From the NCBI GenBank assembly GCA_013153955.1, contig JAADDM010000298.1, forward strand, positions 1 through 6,573: a DNA stretch of 6,573 nucleotides. Reading direction: 5' to 3'. Position 1 is the stretch's first letter; the number at the start of each line of letters is the position of its first letter. Positions 1-5,933 of the stretch are shown piece by piece. This stretch comes from Gammaproteobacteria bacterium. GTDB lineage: Bacteria; Pseudomonadota; Gammaproteobacteria; Thiomicrospirales; Thiomicrospiraceae. The notes below the pieces were generated by a model. The model had not been told where the DNA came from. It ran no database searches and saw only the letters and a list, made by a program, of their open reading frames with translations. The position numbers and the translations under genes are program-made.

Positions 1-309
1 CAGCACGCCAACAACTATATGACCGTCTACGGTCACATGTCCAAATTTGGCAAGTTTAAAAAGGGCAGCCATGTCAATCAAGGTGACACCATTGGCTACA
101 TTGGAAAGTCCGGACTCGCCACTGGCCCACACTTACATTATGAGTTCCGTAAGAATAAAAAGCATGTTGACCCGCTTAAAATTAAGTTCCCCGATGCAGG
201 GCCGATTGATAAAAAATATCGCGCAGAGTTTAAACGCAGTGCCCATTTTTTACTTTCTCAGCTAAACCGCTTAGACCGAAAAACACATCTTGCTCGAGGT
301 TTTGAATAG
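1..309 (+). CDS. M23 family metallopeptidase, 3' end only (5' truncated by window edge)
   Basis: The reading frame is open from the first base to the TAG at 307-309, so only the last 102 residues of the protein are present. The fragment shows the C-terminal half of the LytM/M23 peptidase fold: TVYGHMSKF (catalytic-type His at fragment residue 12), a lysostaphin-like turn with VNQGDTIGYIGKSG, and GPHLHYEF, whose H-L-H (fragment residues 44 and 46) is the HxH motif holding a zinc ligand and an active-site His. The upstream HxxxD zinc site must lie outside the window. Family members are zinc endopeptidases that cut peptidoglycan cross-bridges in the envelope, or catalytically dead activators of amidases; the intact HxH favours an active enzyme. 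A lysine-rich tail of about 45 residues follows the domain. anmK starts at the very next base, suggesting co-translation. The family call is firm; the exact subtype (for example MepM-like) cannot be decided from the fragment. Confidence 0.93.
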   Translation, partial: QHANNYMTVYGHMSKFGKFKKGSHVNQGDTIGYIGKSGLATGPHLHYEFRKNKKHVDPLKIKFPDAGPIDKKYRAEFKRSAHFLLSQLNRLDRKTHLARGFE

Positions 310-1560
310 GTGACAAAGGCCTCTGACCTGACTGATAATCGTTCAAAGAGCGTACATCAAGCCCCCTTAAAAACACGTTATATTGGGCTTATGTCAGGTA
401 CCAGCGCGGATGGCATAGATGCCGCACTGGTAGAGTTTAAAGCAGATGAGATAACCTTAATTGGCTTTATCAGCCCCCCCCTGCCTGCCGGCTTAAAACA
501 GCAACTTATTCAACTGAACGAAACCCCAAAGATTCACCTAGAACAGCTCTGCCAGCTCTCTTTTGAACTTGCCCAACAGTTTACTCAGACCAGCCAAGCA
601 CTGCTTGCCAAGTACAACTCTCACACTTCAGATATCACCGCCATCGGCAGTCACGGACAGACAATCTATCACGCACCCCAGATTCCAATGAGCTTACAAA
701 TTGGCCACCCTGCCCTCATTGCAAAGCAGACTAAAATACAAACGGTAGGCGATTTTAGAGTTGATGATATGGCACTCGGCGGACAAGGCGCACCTTTTGC
801 GCCTGCTTTTCACCAAGCGCTTTTTAAAAGTTCATCAGATCGTTTTGTGGTCAATATTGGGGGCATTGCCAACATCAGTTACCTACCCGCACAGACAGAA
901 AACAGCACAAAGACCCAACCTAATCCGAAAGGCTTTGATACTGGCCCTGGCAATGCCCTGATGGACAGTATTTGCCAGTCGCGTTTCAACCAACCCTATG
1001 ATGATAATGGGACACTTGCTCAGGCAGGCACGGTGAATACCGAACTCTTAAACAGCCTGCTTGCCCACCCTTATTTTTCTCAACCCCACCCCAAAAGCAC
1101 GGGACGAGAGACCTTTAATGAGACTTGGTTAACTCGGTGTATTGAGCAAACCTTTGCAGATTCCGACTCTACTGACCTCTCAACACTCTTATCAGATGAA
1201 GATCTCATCAGCACGCTGTGTGAACTGACGGCAATCACACTGTCCCAAGCCATCACACAGACAGACACCGAACACCTATCTGGCAATTTACCACGCGAGC
1301 AAGCGTCTGAATCATCACCCATAAAGGTATGGATTGTCGGTGGCGGAGCTTACAACCCTACCTTAATCAAGCGTATTCAACATCACCTTCCAAACTTTAA
1401 TGTACAAAGCAGTCAAGCATGTGGCCTTAACCCGAATGCCATTGAAGCGATGATGTTTGCTTGGTTTGCCAAGCAGCGAATAGCACACCAAACCGTTCCC
1501 CTATCACACGTCACAGGCGCAAGCCGTGATGCCATTTTAGGCGCGGTTTGGCTCCCTTAA
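310..1560 (+). CDS. anmK: Anhydro-N-acetylmuramic acid kinase AnmK
   Basis: AnmK hydrolyses the 1,6-anhydro bond of anhydro-MurNAc while phosphorylating it with ATP, giving MurNAc-6-phosphate for cytoplasmic cell-wall recycling. The 416 residues carry the family motifs in order: phosphate-binding GLMSGTSADGIDAA (26-39), GSHGQTIYH (113-121), GDFRVDDMALGGQGAPFAPAFH (147-168), NIGGIANISYLP (182-193), GFDTGPGNALMD (208-219, with Asp210 the likely catalytic base), GRETFN (265-270), WIVGGGAYNP (341-350) and GASRDAILGAVW near the C-terminus. The start is GTG, directly abutting the TAG of the peptidase gene; a GAGG at 296-299 lies 10 bases upstream, and there is no better start before the GLMSGTS motif. 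The protein is about 45 residues longer than E. coli AnmK (369). An N-terminal tail of about 22 residues and hydrophilic stretches near 194-206 and 318-338, rich in Ser/Thr/Gln/Glu, look like the extra material. These stretches are away from the motifs, so the enzyme is probably active. Confidence 0.96.
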   Translation: MTKASDLTDNRSKSVHQAPLKTRYIGLMSGTSADGIDAALVEFKADEITLIGFISPPLPAGLKQQLIQLNETPKIHLEQLCQLSFELAQQFTQTSQALLAKYNSHTSDITAIGSHGQTIYHAPQIPMSLQIGHPALIAKQTKIQTVGDFRVDDMALGGQGAPFAPAFHQALFKSSSDRFVVNIGGIANISYLPAQTENSTKTQPNPKGFDTGPGNALMDSICQSRFNQPYDDNGTLAQAGTVNTELLNSLLAHPYFSQPHPKSTGRETFNETWLTRCIEQTFADSDSTDLSTLLSDEDLISTLCELTAITLSQAITQTDTEHLSGNLPREQASESSPIKVWIVGGGAYNPTLIKRIQHHLPNFNVQSSQACGLNPNAIEAMMFAWFAKQRIAHQTVPLSHVTGASRDAILGAVWLP

Positions 1561-1614
1561 TATAGCTTTAATCACGGCCTTAATTTCAGCTTTAATGTCC
1601 ATTTTAGGCACTCA

Positions 1615-1648
1615 AAATTAAAACAACCAGATCTGGTTATTTTAATTT
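1615..1648 (+). terminator. 34-base inverted repeat after anmK, probable terminator
   Basis: AACCAGATCTGGTT (1625-1638) is a perfect palindrome. It is flanked by AAATTAAAA and its exact reverse complement TTTTAATTT, with one C/A mismatch (1624/1639). The right arm is U-rich on the + strand (TTATTTTAATTT), so the repeat can act as a factor-independent terminator for anmK, and its symmetry would allow it to act in both directions between the convergent genes. The GC core is short (5 pairs around a GATC loop), so termination may be weak. A protein-binding palindrome is the alternative. Confidence 0.55.
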
Positions 1649-1666
1649 CTATTGAATTTCAGGCAT

Positions 1667-1697
1667 AAAAAAACCCCGTAAAGCAAAGCTTACAGGG
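1667..1697 (-). terminator. Intrinsic terminator of citrate synthase
   Basis: Read on the minus strand, the arm CCCTGTAAGC (1697-1688) pairs with GCTTTACGGGG (1684-1674) around a 3-base loop, with one G-U pair and one bulged base. It is followed at once by seven T (1673-1667). It sits 30 bases after the citrate synthase stop codon. This is a textbook Rho-independent terminator layout. Confidence 0.88.
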
Positions 1698-1726
1698 TCA
1701 TTTTATGGCCTAAAGAAAAAGCTGAA

Positions 1727-2902
1727 TTACATCAGCTCTTTGGCACTGCCTTTGCCCCGCAAGTGAACAGGAAGGTAACAAGACTTGCCTGCTCCCGTGT
1801 ACACTTGTGTCGGTCTAAATATCTTGTTGTTCTGTAACTGCTCACGCCAGTGTGCCATCCAGCCTGCTGAACGTGCTACCGCAAAGATTGGTGTAAAGAT
1901 ACCCACATCAAACCCCATCTCTTGGTACAAGATACCTGAGTAGAAATCAACATTTGGATAAACACCTTTATGCCCCAGTAACTCTTCACAGATTTTTTCA
2001 ACTTCTAGTGCCGTTTTAAACGCGGTACTTAACTCTTCAGATTTACCTTCAAGTAAAGAAGAGGAGAGTTTCTGTAAAATGGTCGCACGAGGGTCTTTTG
2101 TTTTGTACTCTCGGTGCCCCATGCCCCAAATCACTTTTTTATTTTTAAGGCGTTCTTCGATATAGGCACGTGCATTTTCAGGCTCACCAATCTCTTCCAA
2201 CATCTCAATAACTTTCTGGTTTGCACCGCCGTGAAGCGGCCCTGAAAGCGAGGCGATGGCGGATGAAATCACCGAGCATGGGTTGGCTAGCGTAGACCCT
2301 GTTACCATCGTAGTAAAAGTCGATGCGTTAATCGTATGCTCGGCATGCAAGATAAGAATGGCATCTAATAAACGCGCCCAGTTTTTATCTGGCTCTTCGC
2401 CCGTCACCATATACAAAAAGTTCTCGGCATAAGTTAGGTCCGTACGCGGCTCAATCGGATCATAGCCATTTCTCATGTGCTCCCACATGGCGACCAACGT
2501 GCCCATATGTGCGATGATTTTAACGGTTACATCGTTAATATAATCTTGGTTCTCAGTCGCCCCTTTCATATATTCCGTACTGGGATAAAAACTCGCTAAA
2601 CTGGCCACCACCACTTGCAGCATATGCATAGGGTGAGTCGTTTGCGGCAAGTTTTTCATGATTTCACGAATGTTATATTTAACGCGACGATTATTTCTTA
2701 ACTGGTCTTCAAAGCGGGCAAGCTCATCCGAAGTCGGCAGTTCACCAAACAACAGCAACAGAGTCGTCTCTTCAAAAGACGAATGCTCTGCTAACTCTTG
2801 AATATCGTAGCCTCGATAGGTTAATAACCCTTTCTGACCATCAATAAATGAAATTTTAGATTCCGTTGCTGGAACCCCTGCTAACCCTGGAATATACTGC
2901 AT
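1727..2902 (-). CDS. gltA: Citrate synthase
   Basis: The enzyme condenses acetyl-CoA with oxaloacetate to give citrate, the entry step of the TCA cycle, in the cytoplasm. Numbered from the start chosen here (391 residues), the sequence shows PGLAGVPATESKISFIDGQ at the N-terminus, YRGYDIQELA, HAEHTINASTF (His186, His189), the catalytic His224 in GPLHGGAN, catalytic His263 in GMGHREYKTKDPRA, catalytic Asp319 in PNVDFYSG, and the substrate-binding arginine in VARSAGW. The length fits the shorter citrate synthases, not the 427-residue NADH-sensitive E. coli form, which has an extra N-terminal domain. An ATG at 2929 would add nine residues (MRTECSGQF), but it has no good ribosome site and lies five bases after a strong hairpin. 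The ATG at 2902 has AGGG (2912-2909) six bases upstream and lies just before the conserved PGLAGVP, so I prefer it. It runs in the same direction as erpA, 95 bases downstream of it, and has its own terminator. 2-methylcitrate synthase is the main alternative, but no prp genes are seen. Confidence 0.93.
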   Translation of the reverse strand: MQYIPGLAGVPATESKISFIDGQKGLLTYRGYDIQELAEHSSFEETTLLLLFGELPTSDELARFEDQLRNNRRVKYNIREIMKNLPQTTHPMHMLQVVVASLASFYPSTEYMKGATENQDYINDVTVKIIAHMGTLVAMWEHMRNGYDPIEPRTDLTYAENFLYMVTGEEPDKNWARLLDAILILHAEHTINASTFTTMVTGSTLANPCSVISSAIASLSGPLHGGANQKVIEMLEEIGEPENARAYIEERLKNKKVIWGMGHREYKTKDPRATILQKLSSSLLEGKSEELSTAFKTALEVEKICEELLGHKGVYPNVDFYSGILYQEMGFDVGIFTPIFAVARSAGWMAHWREQLQNNKIFRPTQVYTGAGKSCYLPVHLRGKGSAKELM

Positions 2903-2933
2903 AAACTGCCCTGAACACTCTGTTCTCATAAAG

Positions 2934-2963
2934 TTAAGGCCCTTGCAACAGCAAAGGCCTTAA
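2934..2963 (-). promoter_or_regulatory. 13-pair hairpin between erpA and citrate synthase
   Basis: TTAAGGCC-C-TTGC (2934-2946), loop AACA, and GCAA-A-GGCCTTAA (2951-2963) form a 30-base near-perfect palindrome. The single C/A mismatch on the + strand becomes a G-U pair in minus-strand RNA, so the structure is fully paired in the erpA/citrate synthase transcript. It is followed by CTTTATG, a poor U-tract, so it may be a weak terminator or attenuator for erpA, an RNA-processing or stability hairpin, or a translation-control element for the citrate synthase gene. Confidence 0.6.
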
Positions 2964-2997
2964 TGTGAAACTTAAAAATACGTGAATACGCTTTAAC

Positions 2998-3339
2998 TTA
3001 AACGCTGAATGAAGACCCACACCCACACGTGGTAGTTGCATTTGGGTTTTCAATCACAAAACGCGCGCCTTGAAGGTCTTCTAAATAATCAATTTTAGCA
3101 CCAACGAGATACTGGAAACTCATTGAGTCAACCAGCAAGGTAACGCCCTCTTTGGTCACAACGGTATCGTCTTCCGCCTGATCTTCATCAAACGTAAAAC
3201 CGTAAGAGAACCCCGAACATCCGCCGCCAGAGATATACACTCTTAGCTTTAGATTTGGATTTTGTTCATCTTCGATGAGGCCGCTGACTTTCGCTGCTGC
3301 CGCTTCTGTGAAATCTAGTGGGGTTGGAATATCAGACAT
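2998..3339 (-). CDS. erpA: A-type iron-sulfur carrier ErpA
   Basis: ErpA receives Fe-S clusters from scaffold proteins and passes them to apo-enzymes, notably those of isoprenoid synthesis and respiration, in the cytoplasm. The 113-residue product matches the usual length (E. coli 114) and is colinear with it: PLDFTEAAAAKVSGLI, then NPNLKLRVYISGGGCSGF with Cys41, YGFTFDEDQ, QYLVGAKIDYLEDLQGARF, and the C-terminal NPNATTTCGCGSSFSV with Cys105 and Cys107. These three cysteines are the cluster ligands of the family. The end CGCGSSF together with NPNLKLRVYI points to ErpA over IscA or SufA. The start at 3339 has AAGGA (3351-3347) seven bases upstream. An in-frame ATG at 3516 would add 59 residues unlike any ErpA and is rejected. 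It lies downstream of the argC terminator with its own promoter candidate, so it is probably expressed separately from argC. Confidence 0.97.
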   Translation of the reverse strand: MSDIPTPLDFTEAAAAKVSGLIEDEQNPNLKLRVYISGGGCSGFSYGFTFDEDQAEDDTVVTKEGVTLLVDSMSFQYLVGAKIDYLEDLQGARFVIENPNATTTCGCGSSFSV

Positions 3340-3346
3340 TTCTGTT

Positions 3347-3351
3347 TCCTT
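3347..3351 (-). promoter_or_regulatory. erpA ribosome binding site
   Basis: Minus-strand AAGGA is seven bases before the ATG at 3339. It fixes the erpA start against the longer in-frame ATG at 3516. Confidence 0.8.
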
Positions 3352-3371
3352 ATCTATTTTTATGATTTTTT

Positions 3372-3431
3372 GAGGCCTTTGCACGAGTGAGATAAGAATA
3401 AAATCCATGCATTCACTCGTGCGAAGGTCTC
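3372..3431 (+). promoter_or_regulatory. 20-pair inverted repeat in the erpA leader
   Basis: Arms 3372-3391 and 3412-3431 are complementary over 20 positions, with an uninterrupted ten-pair core GCACGAGTGA (3381-3390) / TCACTCGTGC (3413-3422) and a 20-base loop. On the + strand the three imperfect positions (3375/3428, 3380/3423, 3391/3412) are all G-U pairs, whereas in minus-strand RNA they are A-C mismatches. The + strand copy is also followed by five T (3432-3436), as in a terminator. It lies in the 5' untranslated region of erpA but leaves the erpA ribosome site free. It could be a leader structure of erpA, or a terminator stopping + strand (antisense) transcription. Confidence 0.6.
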
Positions 3432-3487
3432 TTTTTAAAAGACGCTTTCTATGAAGCGCTTTAAATTCTGTAGTCGCCGAAGGGGGT

Positions 3488-3496
3488 ATTGTAACA
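3488..3496 (-). promoter_or_regulatory. Candidate extended -10 promoter of erpA
   Basis: On the minus strand TG-T-TACAAT (3496-3488) is an extended -10 element with one mismatch to TATAAT. No good -35 is seen 16-18 bases upstream (GTGAGG at 17), which extended -10 promoters tolerate. It lies between the argC terminator and erpA, where a separate promoter is needed. Transcription would begin near 3481, giving a leader of about 140 bases. Confidence 0.45.
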
Positions 3497-3533
3497 AAAA
3501 ATATGCTCCGCCTCACGGCTGAATCCTGCGGTC

Positions 3534-3559
3534 AAAAAAGGCCCTATTTAAAGGGCCTT
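3534..3559 (-). terminator. Intrinsic terminator of argC
   Basis: On the minus strand AAGGCCCT (3559-3552), a six-base loop and AGGGCCTT (3545-3538) form a perfect eight-pair stem running into six T (3539-3534). It lies about 100 bases after the argC stop codon and separates argC from erpA. Positions 3560-3658 between stop and hairpin show no gene. Confidence 0.9.
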
Positions 3560-3658
3560 ATTCAAGCAGAAAACAAGGTTAAAACCAGCCTAACTTATCG
3601 CCTAAGCAGAGTGAACACCCTACTTCCCAATAGCCATTAAGTGGTTACCAAGACTACT

Positions 3659-4705
3659 CTATGGCAGCAGCGCTACCTGATTAAGGCCTGCATTTTCAGG
3701 TAGGTCAAACATAATATTCATATTTTGAATCGCCTGCCCTGCCGCGCCTTTTACCAGGTTATCAATGACCGAAGTCACCACAACCGTGTTGCCGCCGGGT
3801 GGACAGTAAATAGCCATTCGGCACATATTAGACCCTTTGACCATTCGCGTTTCAGGCAAGCTACCCGCCGGCATCACATCCACAAAAGGTTCATCTTGAT
3901 AAGCGGTTTCATACAGTGCTTGTAGCTCCGCTTGCGACTTGTCGGTGGTTAAAGTAGCGTAAATAGAAGATTCCATGCCTCTAATCATCGGCACAAGATG
4001 CGGTACAAAGGTGAGCCCTATCTCCTGACCTGACAGCTGCGTCATCTTCTCTTTCATCTCGGGTTGGTGACGGTGACCATTAACACCATACGCCTTAAAA
4101 CTTTCGCTCATTTCAGCGGCCAGCATGGCGACATTCGCCCCCTTACCAGCACCACTCACCCCCGATTTTCCATCGGCAATAATCGACATCGGGTTAACCA
4201 GGCCTGCCTTTAATAAAGGCAAAATCCCCAATAAAATACTTGTTGGATAACATCCCGGATTGGCAATCAACTTTGCCTGCTTAATCTGCGCTCGATAATA
4301 CTCAGGCAGTCCATAAACCGCTTCAGCCATCAGGGCATCAGAGGCAGGTTCAATGCCGTACCAAGTTTTCCAAACGGCTAAGTCCTCTATACGGAAATCA
4401 GCAGCCAAGTCGATGACTTTTACACCATTTTCAATAAGCCCCTCGGCCATGCTTAGCGCCACACCATGAGGCGTTGCAAAGAAAACCACATCGCAGGTTT
4501 TAAGTTGATTGGCATCGGGTACAGAAAACTTCAGGTTATAAATGCCGCGTAAGTTTGGATACATGTCAGCCACAGCGACCCCCTCTTCACTTCGGGACGT
4601 AATCATCGTCACCTCTGCAAAGGGATGATTCGCCAAGGTTCTTAATAGCTCAACCCCTGTATATCCAGTGCCGCCCACAATTCCAATCTTAACTTTCTGC
4701 GTCAT
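3659..4705 (-). CDS. argC: N-acetyl-gamma-glutamyl-phosphate reductase ArgC
   Basis: ArgC reduces N-acetyl-glutamyl-phosphate to the semialdehyde with NADPH, the third step of arginine biosynthesis, in the cytoplasm. The 348-residue protein is of usual length. It opens with a Rossmann motif GIVGGTGYTGVELLR (8-22), followed by FFATPHGVA (75-83), the catalytic cysteine Cys152 in NPGCYPTS (149-156), the SGVSGAGKG loop (181-189), the catalytic histidine His211 in GHRHQPEM (210-217), VPHLVPMIRG (234-243), KGSNMCRMAIY (290-300), and a typical C-terminus GLNQVALLP. The ATG at 4705 places the Rossmann motif at the expected distance; an AGGA lies ten bases upstream, a slightly long spacing. No other arg gene is in the window. 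The gene is divergent from msrP across a 201-base spacer and ends in its own terminator, so it looks monocistronic. No clear ArgR box was found upstream. Confidence 0.97.
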   Translation of the reverse strand: MTQKVKIGIVGGTGYTGVELLRTLANHPFAEVTMITSRSEEGVAVADMYPNLRGIYNLKFSVPDANQLKTCDVVFFATPHGVALSMAEGLIENGVKVIDLAADFRIEDLAVWKTWYGIEPASDALMAEAVYGLPEYYRAQIKQAKLIANPGCYPTSILLGILPLLKAGLVNPMSIIADGKSGVSGAGKGANVAMLAAEMSESFKAYGVNGHRHQPEMKEKMTQLSGQEIGLTFVPHLVPMIRGMESSIYATLTTDKSQAELQALYETAYQDEPFVDVMPAGSLPETRMVKGSNMCRMAIYCPPGGNTVVVTSVIDNLVKGAAGQAIQNMNIMFDLPENAGLNQVALLP

Positions 4706-4736
4706 TTTCTTAATATCCTATTTCTTAAATTACAGC

Positions 4737-4800
4737 ACGGATAGCGGTTAACACAGTTAATATAGAGAAACCCTGCAAACCCACTATCCGTTGATATAGA
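4737..4800. repeat. Paired inverted and direct repeats in the argC-msrP spacer
   Basis: ACGGATAGCGG (4737-4747) recurs inverted as CCACTATCCGT (4781-4791): 11 bases with one mismatch, eight of them identical in a row, and 44 bases between equivalent positions. GTTAATATAGA (4756-4766) recurs directly as GTTGATATAGA (4790-4800), one mismatch, 34 bases apart. On the minus strand the direct copies read TCTATATYAAC and could supply -10-like hexamers (TATATT at 4764-4759) for argC. The layout suggests operator half-sites around a divergent promoter region. No regulator can be named. Confidence 0.4.
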
Positions 4801-4817
4801 CATAGTTTAACTAAAAT
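4791..4817 (+). promoter_or_regulatory. Candidate msrP promoter
   Basis: TTGATA (4791-4796) and TAAAAT (4812-4817) each match the sigma-70 hexamers well (one mismatch for the -10), but the 15-base spacer is short. Initiation near 4824 would leave an 83-base leader that contains the whole fold at 4842-4906. Other AT-rich hexamers nearby make this uncertain. Confidence 0.35.
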
Positions 4818-4841
4818 TTAGATGAAAGTTTTTCCTAAAGC

Positions 4842-4906
4842 GGGGGTCTATTAAACTAATCACCCTAAATGCTACCGTTAGGGATATTTAACTCAGGGAG
4901 ACCCCC
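4842..4906 (+). promoter_or_regulatory. Nested leader hairpin ending at the msrP start codon
   Basis: Three nested stems are visible: GGGGGTCT (4842-4849) with AGACCCCC (4899-4906), TTAAA (4851-4855) with TTTAA (4887-4891), and CCCTAA (4863-4868) with TTAGGG (4878-4883), the last enclosing a nine-base loop. Together they give 19 pairs. The ribosome site CAGGGAG (4894-4900) falls partly in an internal loop and partly in the outer stem, and every base between it and the ATG at 4907 is paired. This is the layout of a leader that controls translation, but an effect is inferred only from sequence. Confidence 0.5.
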
Positions 4907-5842
4907 ATGCAACAAGACCCCGTACACCCAAATTCAGTACAACGCTTAACTGACAACGATGTCACACCGATAGCGGACTACCTCAGTCGCCGAACCTTTG
5001 TTAAAAGTTTAGTCGGGGCGGGGTTGCTCCTACCGAGCCTACCAAGCTATGCGCTTAATTCTGTTAAAAACCCCCATTTTCAGGCTGATTTAAAGCTAAC
5101 CGACCCTGAACACGTACTGCACTACAATAACTTTTACGAGCTCGGTACGAACAAAAAAGACCCTTTTTATAATAAAGATCAACTTAAAACAGAGGGGTGG
5201 ACTTTAAGCGTAGAGGGCGAATGCCACCACCCTAAAACCTTTGATATGGATGAACTGCAAAAACTGTTTGGACTAGAGCAACGCATTTACCGCTTTAGAT
5301 GTGTAGAGGGCTGGTCGATGGTTGTGCCTTGGGATGGCTTTCCTCTGGCGAAGCTTTTGGCACACGTATCGCCCACTTCAAAAGCCAAATACGTTGAATT
5401 CATCAGCATCAAAGACCCTGACAACCTGCCTGGACAACGCCGTAAAATACTCGATTGGCCGTACACTGAAGGCCTCAGAATCGACGAAGCGATGAATCCA
5501 TTAACCTTAATGGCAATGGGGCTTTATGGCGAGGATCTGCCCAACCAAAACGGAGCGCCCATTCGACTGGTTACGCCTTGGAAGTATGGCTTTAAAAGCA
5601 GTAAGTCGATTGTGACCATTCGCCTAACGGACAAAATGCCCGTCTCTAGCTGGATGAAATCCGCCCCCAAAGAGTACGGCTTTTACTCTAACGTTAACCC
5701 AACGGTAAGGCACCCTCGCTGGTCTCAAGCAAAAGAGCGTCCGCTAGGCTCATTCTTTAAAAAGAAAACCTTAATGTTTAACGGCTATGAAGAACAAGTC
5801 GCACACCTCTACAAAGGCATGGATTTACAAAAGCATTTTTAA
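4907..5842 (+). CDS. msrP: Protein-methionine-sulfoxide reductase catalytic subunit MsrP (YedY)
   Basis: MsrP is a periplasmic molybdopterin enzyme that reduces methionine sulfoxide in oxidised envelope proteins. The 311-residue precursor has a twin-arginine signal: SRRTFVK (27-33), a hydrophobic stretch VGAGLLLPSLP, and a likely cut after SYA at 49, so it is exported folded by Tat. The rest follows E. coli MsrP: HYNNFYELG (72-80), the oxidoreductase molybdopterin core with IYRFRCVEGWSMVVPWDGF, where Cys132 is the molybdenum ligand, YVEFISIKDP, EGLRIDEAMNPLTLMA (188-203), NGAPIRLVTPWKYGFKSSKSIV (215-236), the signature EYGFYSNVNPTVRHPRWSQA (256-275), and FNGYEEQVAHLY near the end. The long 26-residue stretch before SRR resembles the E. 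coli precursor. AGGGAG sits six bases before the ATG. msrQ follows after 91 bases. Electrons should come from the MsrQ haem in the inner membrane. Confidence 0.96.
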   Translation: MQQDPVHPNSVQRLTDNDVTPIADYLSRRTFVKSLVGAGLLLPSLPSYALNSVKNPHFQADLKLTDPEHVLHYNNFYELGTNKKDPFYNKDQLKTEGWTLSVEGECHHPKTFDMDELQKLFGLEQRIYRFRCVEGWSMVVPWDGFPLAKLLAHVSPTSKAKYVEFISIKDPDNLPGQRRKILDWPYTEGLRIDEAMNPLTLMAMGLYGEDLPNQNGAPIRLVTPWKYGFKSSKSIVTIRLTDKMPVSSWMKSAPKEYGFYSNVNPTVRHPRWSQAKERPLGSFFKKKTLMFNGYEEQVAHLYKGMDLQKHF

Positions 5843-5933
5843 TCTACCTGCGCCCTTATATTTTTAAGTATTCATCGTTAACAATACAGATATAAAACGA
5901 ACATAAAGCAAAACAACACAGCGACCTAATATT

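Noticed and set aside
1080..1322. 80-codon open frame on the minus strand inside anmK
   Set aside because: It is fully contained in a well-supported gene on the other strand and its translation has no recognisable features.
2951..3382. A ten-base sequence (AGGCCTTTGC) present in inverted copies on both sides of erpA (2951-2960 and 3373-3382), suggesting a transposed unit
   Set aside because: Shared ten-mers are expected by chance many times in a window this size, each copy is already part of a local hairpin, and no target duplication is seen.
3340..3516. In-frame 59-residue N-terminal extension of erpA from an ATG at 3516
   Set aside because: The added residues are unlike any ErpA, cover a promoter candidate and a 20-pair inverted repeat, and a good ribosome site fixes the start at 3339.
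3725..3925. 66-codon + strand open frame within argC
   Set aside because: It lies opposite conserved ArgC coding sequence with no independent support.
4706..4906. ArgR operator upstream of argC
   Set aside because: No pair of sites resembling the TGAATxxxxATTCA arginine box was found; the repeats present have a different sequence.
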